A stretch of DNA of 20,064 nucleotides from Clostridia bacterium (GTDB lineage: Bacteria > Bacillota_A > Clostridia > Oscillospirales > CAG-272). This document shows positions 15,030 through 20,064 of this stretch, one piece after another. The notes below the pieces were generated by a model. That model saw nothing but the letters and a program-made list of their open reading frames with translations. It searched no databases and was not told where the DNA came from. Position 1 is the stretch's first letter; each line of letters starts with the position of its first letter. The stretch lies in assembly GCA_017462125.1 (NCBI GenBank), contig JAFTRQ010000073.1:1-20064 (forward strand), in the 5' to 3' direction. Made by a program: the position numbers and the translations under genes.

Positions 15030-15039
15030 GGGGGCGCGC

Positions 15040-15780
15040 ATGAAAAACTGGAAGAAATACCTTGTTTTCGCCCTTGCTATGGTGCCCCTCGCCGCCGTCG
15101 GCGGGTGGTTTGTCTCGCTCTATCAGCTCGACCTCTACGGTCCCGAAATGGAGGCGGAGGTTCTCGCACAGCTGGGCAGCAAGGCGGTATTTGCCGCAGT
15201 GTGTGCCGTACAGGCGGCGGCCTATGCCGCGGTCTGCGCCTTCCTCGGCGGGCTCATGGCCGAGAAGCTCAGCCTCTGGCGGCCGCTCCGCTTCGAGCGC
15301 CGGCCGCTGATGATTACGCTGGCTTTGTCGCTGGTCTGCGGCGTCCTGTTCAGCCTCGATTATTGGACCTTCGGCGCCGCGATGCCGGCGCTTCAGGCCG
15401 GCACCGCCGCCGGCCTGACCGTGAGCGGCATCATCTCTGCCGTCCTTTACGGCGGCATCGTCGAGGAGCTTCTGCTGCGCCTCTTCTTCATGAGCGGCGC
15501 TGCGCTCATCCTCGGCAAGCTGACCCGGCGGGAGGGGCAGGGCGTTCTGATCGCCGCCAATCTGATCGCCGCGCTGCTCTTCGCCGCTGGTCACTTGCCG
15601 GCGACAGCCGTCGCGTTCGGCGCACTGACCCCGCTGCTGATCGTCCGGTGCTTCCTGCTCAACGGCGGCTTCGGGCTGCTGTTCGGCGAGCTGTACCGCC
15701 GCTGCGGCATCGCCTACGCGATGCTCAGTCACATGCTGCTGCACCTCGTCAGCCGGGTGATCTGGGTGGTCTTTACTTGA
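15040..15780 (+). CDS. CPBP-family intramembrane glutamic protease
   Basis: 246 residues with six or more hydrophobic helices. The conserved CPBP (Abi/Rce1-type) motifs are present: GIVEELLLRLFF with the paired glutamates E142-E143 and R147, then AAGH with H185, then HMLLH with H231 and H235. Family members cleave substrates in the membrane or serve in bacteriocin maturation and self-immunity. I chose MKNWKKYLV: it has a G-rich ribosome site (GGGGGG) and begins 10 bases after the SdpI stop codon; upstream in-frame readings overlap SdpI. Third in an SdpR-SdpI-CPBP operon and closed by a strong terminator, so an immunity or envelope-stress role is likely. The substrate is unknown. Confidence 0.88.
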   Translation: MKNWKKYLVFALAMVPLAAVGGWFVSLYQLDLYGPEMEAEVLAQLGSKAVFAAVCAVQAAAYAAVCAFLGGLMAEKLSLWRPLRFERRPLMITLALSLVCGVLFSLDYWTFGAAMPALQAGTAAGLTVSGIISAVLYGGIVEELLLRLFFMSGAALILGKLTRREGQGVLIAANLIAALLFAAGHLPATAVAFGALTPLLIVRCFLLNGGFGLLFGELYRRCGIAYAMLSHMLLHLVSRVIWVVFT

Positions 15781-15794
15781 TTGCATCTGATTTG

Positions 15795-15842
15795 ATCGGT
15801 TTCGATTCCTGCAGGAATCGAAACCGATTTCTTTTGTTTTTC
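15795..15842 (+). terminator. Terminator of the sdpRI-like operon, perfect 34-base palindrome
   Basis: 15795-15811 and 15812-15828 are exact reverse complements (17-base arms, centre CTGCAG), followed by TTCTTTTGTTTTTC. The length of the perfect stem is unusual for a terminator. Confidence 0.8.
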
Positions 15843-15886
15843 TACCGAAAATATTACGGATATATTGTGAATTCCTGTTGATTTCC

Positions 15887-15916
15887 TTGACAAAGATATG
15901 CTGAATATGGTATAAT
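15887..15916 (+). promoter_or_regulatory. Sigma-A promoter of the MBL lipoprotein gene
   Basis: -35 TTGACA (15887-15892), 18-base spacer, -10 TATAAT (15911-15916), both perfect; the ribosome site GGAGG is at 15935-15939. Confidence 0.88.
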
Positions 15917-15946
15917 GAGCACAACACCCCAAAAGGAGGCACGTTT

Positions 15947-17665
15947 ATGCTTACTCGCCGATCTGCCATCCTGCCTGCTCTGCTGCTCAGCATGCTTCTC
16001 CTCAGCGGCTGCGGCGGCGCGTCGGATATGCCCGCTGTCACGACCGCCTCGCCCGAGACTACCGCCGCACCCGTCGAGCCGGCGACCATCAAGCTGGCCG
16101 CCAACGGCAAGGCCAACTTCGCGATCGTCCGCCCCGATTCGGCCACCGACGAGGAGGTCGCGACAGCGACCAACATCATCACCATCACCGAGGGTGCGGT
16201 CGGTGCGACGCCCGAGATCGGCACCGACTGGGCTATCCCCAAGGGCAAGCATGTCGCCGCCGACTTCGAGATCCTCGTCGGTCACACTGCCGCGGAGGAA
16301 TCGCAGGCCGTCTACCGCGAGCTGCCCTACGGCAGCTATACCGTCCGTGTGGTCGGCGACAAGCTGGTCGTCGCCGCCTGGAGCGACGACGGCTACCTAA
16401 AGGCCCGCAATCTCGTCTACCGCCTCATCAACAATTCCAGCGCTGACGGCGTCTGCGCCATTCCCGCCGACTACAGCGAGACCAAGACGCTGAGCAAGAC
16501 GCTCGACAGCGTCCCCGCCTTTGACGGCCTGGTCAGCCAGCTGGTCGACCTCGGCGACGAGTCGAACATGCTCTACATTCAGAATGCCGCGCCCGAGCAG
16601 TTTGAGGCCTACTGCGCGCAGCTGACGGCGGCCGGCTACACCCTGTACGCCGAGCATGAGGCAGCCGACAACGGCTTCGCCACCTTCCGCGGCGACCATA
16701 CACTGCACGTCTACTACACCAAATATGCCAAGGAAATGCGCATCATCGTCGATCCCGCCGACGCCGCGCTGCCCACCCGCGCCGATGCGGTCGGCGAGTT
16801 CAAGGAGATTACCACCCAGCAGGTGGTCATGATCGGCCTCAATTACACCGGCACTGATCAGGCGTCGAACGGCCTCTGCATGGCCTTCGTCCTGCCGAAC
16901 GGCAAGTTCATCCTGGTCGACGGCGGCTTCACCGTCAGCGAGACCGACTATCTCTACAATCGCCTCAAAGCGCTGGCCCCCGACCCGAGCAACATCGTCA
17001 TCGCCGGCTGGTTCCTGACCCACGCCCACAGCGACCACACGCCCGCCTTCAACGATTTTGTGACCCGCCACCATGATGACGTTACCATCGAGCAGGTGAT
17101 CCTCAACTTCGCGACCGAGGATCAGTATGATCTGAAGGAAACCGGCACCACCGAGACCAAGGTGCGTGACATTCTGGCCATCCTCGACAACACGCAGATT
17201 ATCAAGGCGCACACCGGACAGGTCTTCCACTACCCCGGCGCGTCGGTGGAGATGCTTTTCACCTTCGACGACTATCGCCCCAAGGCGCTGCCCTACGTCA
17301 ACGCCACCTCGCTGGTCTTCCGCGTCAGCCTGGGCGGGCAGACGACCATGGTGCTGGGCGATGCGTCGGAGCACATCACGCCGATGATCTGCAAAATGTA
17401 CGGTGCGTATCTGAAGAGCGACATCGTCCAGGTCTCGCACCATGGTTACGACGGCGGCACCACCGAGCTTTACAATCGCATCGGTGCCCACACCGCCCTC
17501 TGGCCGTCGGGACAGACCGTCTACGAGAAGCAGAACTACCGCGAGTGCAACCAGACGCTGATCCGCATCTCCCGCGATCTCTACATCGCGCGCAATGATG
17601 TCATCGGGCTGAGCCTGCCCTATACGCCGGTGGGAAACAATATCGGTTATGTTGAGCAGAAGTAA
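15947..17665 (+). CDS. Lipoprotein with C-terminal ComEC-like metallo-beta-lactamase domain
   Basis: 572 residues. The N-terminus has two arginines, a hydrophobic helix and the lipobox LLSGC with C22 as the lipidation site, followed by a Thr/Ala/Pro-rich linker, so the protein should be anchored on the outer face of the membrane. Residues ~50-170 (EILVGHTAAEESQAVYREL, then YTVRVVGDKLVVAAWSDDG) resemble the N-terminal domain seen in front of some secreted glycosidases. From about 290 on is a metallo-beta-lactamase fold: THAHSDH (H359, H361, D363, H364), LGDAS with D472, and VSHHGYDGG with H498-H499, the pattern of ComEC/Rec2-type and related hydrolases. Transcribed alone from a consensus promoter and ended by a bidirectional terminator. 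Substrate unknown; a phosphodiester or a cell-surface polymer are possible. Confidence 0.85.
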   Translation: MLTRRSAILPALLLSMLLLSGCGGASDMPAVTTASPETTAAPVEPATIKLAANGKANFAIVRPDSATDEEVATATNIITITEGAVGATPEIGTDWAIPKGKHVAADFEILVGHTAAEESQAVYRELPYGSYTVRVVGDKLVVAAWSDDGYLKARNLVYRLINNSSADGVCAIPADYSETKTLSKTLDSVPAFDGLVSQLVDLGDESNMLYIQNAAPEQFEAYCAQLTAAGYTLYAEHEAADNGFATFRGDHTLHVYYTKYAKEMRIIVDPADAALPTRADAVGEFKEITTQQVVMIGLNYTGTDQASNGLCMAFVLPNGKFILVDGGFTVSETDYLYNRLKALAPDPSNIVIAGWFLTHAHSDHTPAFNDFVTRHHDDVTIEQVILNFATEDQYDLKETGTTETKVRDILAILDNTQIIKAHTGQVFHYPGASVEMLFTFDDYRPKALPYVNATSLVFRVSLGGQTTMVLGDASEHITPMICKMYGAYLKSDIVQVSHHGYDGGTTELYNRIGAHTALWPSGQTVYEKQNYRECNQTLIRISRDLYIARNDVIGLSLPYTPVGNNIGYVEQK

Positions 17666-17666
17666 G

Positions 17667-17694
17667 AAAAAGTGCCGGGAGACCGGCACTTTTT
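17667..17694. terminator. Bidirectional terminator between converging genes
   Basis: AAAAAGTGCCGG (17667-17678), tetraloop GAGA, CCGGCACTTTTT (17683-17694): a perfect 12-bp stem with A-tract and T-tract, serving the plus-strand lipoprotein gene and the minus-strand gene ending at 17695. Confidence 0.9.
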
Positions 17695-17958
17695 CTATAG
17701 CTTGATGGTGACCTCCTCACCCTTATGCGCTTTTACCTCGACTAAGACCCAGTCGGGGTATTTTTTCCTGCATCGCTTGATCGCGCGGAAGAGCCGGCCC
17801 AGCTGTGCGCCGGTCAGCGTGATGCTGACGCCGGCGTTTTCCATCGCGGCCGATCGAGCTTTGTCTGCCATAAGCTGTGCCGTCAGGCGGTTGAGGACGA
17901 CGGCGGTGGGGAGGATGAGGTTGATGCGCCGGCCATTGGCATTGACGTGGATGCGCAT
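17695..17958 (-). CDS. Small hypothetical protein of an Oscillospiraceae-type gene pair
   Basis: 87 residues, starting MRIHVNANGRRINLILPTAV and ending KKYPDWVLVEVKAHKGEEVT-IKL. The N-terminus looks like a beta strand pair, the middle is helical and rich in basic residues (GRLFRAIKRCRKK), and the end is a two-strand W-V-L-V-E-V ... V-T-I-K-L unit. I have the impression that similar small proteins are common as uncharacterised genes in Oscillospiraceae and that they sit beside a partner ending in a like E-V-x-x-x-x-G-x-x-V-E-I pattern; here that partner is the broken gene at 17960-18331. The start has GGAG 4 bases upstream and lies one base after that stop codon. A longer in-frame reading to 18075 overlaps the partner and has no support. 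Function unknown. Confidence 0.7.
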   Translation of the reverse strand: MRIHVNANGRRINLILPTAVVLNRLTAQLMADKARSAAMENAGVSITLTGAQLGRLFRAIKRCRKKYPDWVLVEVKAHKGEEVTIKL

Positions 17959-17959
17959 G

Positions 17960-18331
17960 TCACTCCACCACAATTTCGACGATATCGCCGTTGGCCGATT
18001 GGACCTCGACCAGTCTGCCGATGACGCCGCGCTCGACCATCTCGAACAGCTTGGTATGCTTGGCATGGAGCGCATTCTTTACCTTACGGCTGGTGTCTTT
18101 TGCAAACCACTCGTTAAAATAGTTCTTTAGGGGCACAAAGTCACTCAGACCTTTTTCGGAATCTTCTCCCTCGCTGACGGCAATGAAACGGGTTTTGTTT
18201 TTCGGAAATATGAACTCCAGAAAAAATCCCATCATGATGTGTTCCCGTCCGAATCGGCTCAGGTCTTCTTGTGTCAAGTAGGAACTAAAAAAATATAAGG
18301 ATTTTTTGCAAAGAGTCCACAGTTTGTTCAA
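17960..18331 (-). pseudogene. Chimera: serine-recombinase fragment fused to the tail of a small host gene
   Basis: A 123-codon open frame made of three parts. Residues ~1-21 match nothing I know. Residues ~22-93 are the middle of a resolvase-type catalytic domain: DLSRFGREHIMMGFFLEFIF, TRFIAVSEGEDS, then FVPLKNYFNEWFAKDTSRKV, which align with the conserved DLSRxGR and NEWYAxDxSxK motifs of large serine recombinases. The catalytic serine, the N-terminal strand and the whole DNA-binding part are missing. The last ~29 residues (LFEMVERGVIGRLVEVQSAN then GDIVEIVVE) resemble the C-terminus expected of the partner of the downstream 87-residue gene. Base composition turns GC-rich at that junction, near 18050. 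No ribosome site is convincing. It looks like a scar of an earlier element joined in frame to a host gene. Confidence 0.7.
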
Positions 18332-18359
18332 GAACTGCGGACTCTTTACTCATCCTTAT
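18295..18359. repeat. Compound inverted repeat at the 3' end of the recombinase gene
   Basis: Three nested pairs of arms: ATAAGGAT (18295-18302) with ATCCTTAT (18352-18359), AAAGAGTCC (18310-18318) with GGACTCTTT (18339-18347), and CAGTT (18320-18324) with AACTG (18333-18337). The outer arm covers the recombinase stop codon. On the minus strand it lacks an adjacent U tract (A residues follow; a T7 run is at 18293-18287), so it may be a terminator with a displaced tract, the terminal structure of the element, or part of a recombination site. Confidence 0.7.
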
Positions 18360-19978
18360 GGAACGACCTTGCTGTTTTCTGCCTCATCGAAGATGTCACC
18401 AAACTTCCAGACTATTTCGATGTTGTCCTGATCATGGATATACATTGCCGAGATAAAAGCGTGAGCCAGCTCGTATGTCAGAGCTTCGTTCTTTCGGTAC
18501 TCCTTACAGACCGCATCCAGACGCTCATCGGAACAAGACTGTTCGGAGTCAAGCTCCTGCATTCTTTCGTGACCGCGCCGGATCGCTTCTTCGTTGTCCG
18601 CGATTTTAGCATCGGTAACTGTTTTCTGCCGGAGATATTCGTCTCTGGTTATGCTGCCGGATGTGTACTTCTCATAGAGCCTGAGCTTCACTCCCTTTAG
18701 CTGTTCGGACTGCATTTGCAGAGCGCGGATGTTATCTGCGCATTCCTTGATAGCAGTCTTTCGTAGATTGCCAACCTCACGGTTTTGAACTGCTTGCTTT
18801 TCAGCCAGCATGAGGAACTGTCCAATCGCGTTATAAGCTGCTGCCTCAAGTGTGATCTCGCTGTATCTCTCACCAACCGGACACTCTGTATCACGGTCAT
18901 GAGTAGAGTGATGACATTGATAGAAAACACTGCCATTCCTGAGCTTGCGTCTGGTCATTGCCCGTTTGCAGTTTCCGCAGCAGACAAGTCCCTTGAGAGG
19001 ATATAGTTTCTGCTTTCGTTCGGGCTTCTTTTCGCCGCCTCGGATGACCGCCTGAGCCAGCTTAAACTCTTCCTTGCTGATAATAGCTTCGTGCATACCC
19101 TCAACGATGATCCAATCCTCCTGATCCTGAGCAATGGATTTTCGAGAGCCTACGCCACCTGACTTGCGCTTATGCCCAACAGTCGCGCCGGTATAAACAT
19201 AGCTGGTGATTATCTTGTAAACCATAGATGCCGTCCAGCTTATCTTTTCGCTCATCCGGCTGAACTTATTCTTGTCAGGATGGTTACTTCTGAAATACTG
19301 TCCCGGCGTCGGGATGTTATCCTCATTCAAACCAAGTGCGATCTCAGAAGTATTGCTGCCGAGCAGTGCTTCATCAAAAACTCTGCGGACTATCTCAGCA
19401 GCCACCGGGTCCAGCTTGAGCTTGTTTCGGATTGTCGGATGAAGAATGTAGCCATAGGGCGCATAGCCTCCGACATATTTGCCTTGCTTCATCATCTGGA
19501 TTTTGGCAGTGGTGGTTTTGACAGAGAGGTCTTTGCTGTATGCCGCATAGATAATACTGCGCATAACAACCTCAAGTCCACCGGTTGTCCCTTTGTAGTC
19601 ATCGCTGTCATACCCGTCATTGATGGATATGAAGCGGACACCCATGAATGGGAAGGTACATTCGAGATAGTTTCCCGTTTCAATGTAATCACGAGAAAAA
19701 CGGGAGAAGTCCTTGACGCAGATCAGGTTGATCTCACCGCGCTTGACCTTTTCCATCATCTCCGTGAACTGAGGACGATGAAAGTTTGTCCCGGTATAAC
19801 CGTCATCCGCGAACTCAAGCCTCGGATATTTTGATAAAATCGGATGGTTGTCGAGATAGCGGTTGATAAGCATACGCTGATTGCCGATGCTGTCACTTTC
19901 CGCTTTGTTTCCGTAGCCGGTATCTTCATCAGCCATAGAGAGGCGAATATAGATGCCGATTGTATAGTCTTTGCTCAT
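18356..19978 (-). CDS. Large serine recombinase (TndX/TnpX-type site-specific integrase)
   Basis: 540 residues, a full-length large serine recombinase. The catalytic domain begins GIYIRLSMADED with nucleophile S14 in the R-L-S motif, continues through FADDGYTGTNFHRPQF, CVKDFSRFSRDYIETG and MRSIIYAAYSKDLSVK, and is followed by the recombinase domain (GGYAPYGYILHPTIRNKLKL to PTPGQY). A zinc-ribbon region has cysteines in GLVCCGNCKRAMTRR and QCHHSTHDRDTECP. A coiled-coil stretch (about 400-490) and a DUF4368-like tail follow. The ribosome site is AGGAGG (19991-19986), 7 bases from the ATG, and the ATG shares one base with the stop of the upstream gene (TAATG). Such enzymes integrate and excise conjugative or mobilisable elements. 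The gene's 3' end faces the scarred locus at 17960-18331, so an element end is probably close to 18262-18360. Confidence 0.95.
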   Translation of the reverse strand: MSKDYTIGIYIRLSMADEDTGYGNKAESDSIGNQRMLINRYLDNHPILSKYPRLEFADDGYTGTNFHRPQFTEMMEKVKRGEINLICVKDFSRFSRDYIETGNYLECTFPFMGVRFISINDGYDSDDYKGTTGGLEVVMRSIIYAAYSKDLSVKTTTAKIQMMKQGKYVGGYAPYGYILHPTIRNKLKLDPVAAEIVRRVFDEALLGSNTSEIALGLNEDNIPTPGQYFRSNHPDKNKFSRMSEKISWTASMVYKIITSYVYTGATVGHKRKSGGVGSRKSIAQDQEDWIIVEGMHEAIISKEEFKLAQAVIRGGEKKPERKQKLYPLKGLVCCGNCKRAMTRRKLRNGSVFYQCHHSTHDRDTECPVGERYSEITLEAAAYNAIGQFLMLAEKQAVQNREVGNLRKTAIKECADNIRALQMQSEQLKGVKLRLYEKYTSGSITRDEYLRQKTVTDAKIADNEEAIRRGHERMQELDSEQSCSDERLDAVCKEYRKNEALTYELAHAFISAMYIHDQDNIEIVWKFGDIFDEAENSKVVP

Positions 19979-20064
19979 TACATCGCCTCCTGAACTTCTT
20001 TGATACTCTGTACGGTCAGAGCGTAGATGTCACCGTATTTCATGACCAGCTCTACCGCGCCGCC
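19978..20064 (-). CDS. 3' end of an unidentified gene upstream of the recombinase
   Basis: The last 28 codons of a frame open to the right edge, ending VQSIKEVQEAM and a TAA whose last base is the first base of the recombinase ATG. The recombinase ribosome site lies inside this frame, so the two genes are coupled. The short tail (AVELVMKYGDIYALTVQSI) is not enough to name a family; in clostridial elements a small accessory gene or a second recombinase often stands here. Confidence 0.6.
   Translation of the reverse strand, partial: GGAVELVMKYGDIYALTVQSIKEVQEAM

Noticed and set aside
14785..16248. Long open frame on the minus strand opposite SdpI, the CPBP protease and the lipoprotein start.
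   Set aside because: It is opposite three well-supported genes in GC-rich DNA, where antisense frames stay open by chance; it crosses a terminator and a consensus promoter, and the protein is low in complexity with no motif.
16397..17689. 430-codon open frame on the minus strand opposite the MBL lipoprotein.
   Set aside because: Composition is a mirror of the GC-rich lipoprotein gene, whose MBL motifs, lipobox, promoter and ribosome site are all on the plus strand; no ribosome site or domain on the minus strand.
1..20064. CRISPR arrays, tRNA and rRNA genes, and insertion-sequence transposases.
   Set aside because: I saw no regularly spaced repeats, no cloverleaf with a matching anticodon arm, no rRNA-like sequence and no DDE transposase motifs anywhere in the window.

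Overview
The window looks like a Firmicutes genome, most likely a gut clostridium of the Oscillospiraceae/Ruminococcaceae type. The evidence is strong AGGAGG ribosome sites, sigma-A promoters (TTGACA/TATAAT), an SdpR/SdpI pair, a large serine recombinase of clostridial mobile-element type and a short gene of a kind common in Oscillospiraceae. Base composition is mosaic: 1-13080 is moderate in GC, 13080-14090 is AT-rich and gene-poor, 14090-17960 is clearly GC-rich (probably the host backbone), and 18050-20064 is moderate again (mobile element). No species can be named from sequence alone.

Region A (1-13065, all minus strand) is a dense transport cluster. Its promoter lies at 13037-13065. In transcription order it holds a class I SAM methyltransferase, two CydD/CydC-like half-size ABC exporters, a YgbA-like (nitrous oxide-stimulated promoter family) cysteine-rich protein, a DUF454 membrane protein, a LolD/MacB-type ATPase with its large FtsX-type permease, a 42-residue single-span membrane protein, and an AraC-family regulator. 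A terminator follows at 3966-3992. A second promoter (3902-3957) drives a pair of ABC half-transporters with the LDEATA-xx-DPENE motif, as in YbtPQ/IrtAB-type siderophore importers. A third unit starts at 109 with an MptD-like ECF S component that runs off the left edge. Two regulatory signatures tie these units together. One is a GGTTAG-N6-CTAACC palindrome just 5' of three ribosome sites. The other is a composite TTGGAGC / AAAGGC / GAGCAGAAAA element upstream of the -10 of two promoters. My reading is one regulon for metallophore, tetrapyrrole or other small-molecule traffic with a stress component; the substrate is unknown.

Region B (13066-13990) is a scar-like stretch: a plus-strand terminator with no gene in front of it, about 280 bases with no gene, and a 5'-truncated TPR-like gene with a frameshift in a T6 run.

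Region C (13999-17694, plus strand, GC-rich) holds an SdpR-type ArsR repressor with two identical-arm operators around its promoter, an SdpI-type membrane protein and a CPBP intramembrane protease (a likely immunity or signalling operon). After a strong terminator comes a lipoprotein with a ComEC-like metallo-beta-lactamase domain, under its own promoter.

Region D (17695-20064, minus strand) holds a small conserved-looking gene of 87 residues. Its upstream partner has been replaced by an in-frame chimera between a serine-recombinase fragment and the partner's last ~29 residues. Next come a compound inverted repeat at 18295-18359 and an intact 540-residue large serine recombinase, preceded by the 3' end of another gene at the right edge. 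This looks like the end of an integrated element nested in or beside an older recombinase remnant.
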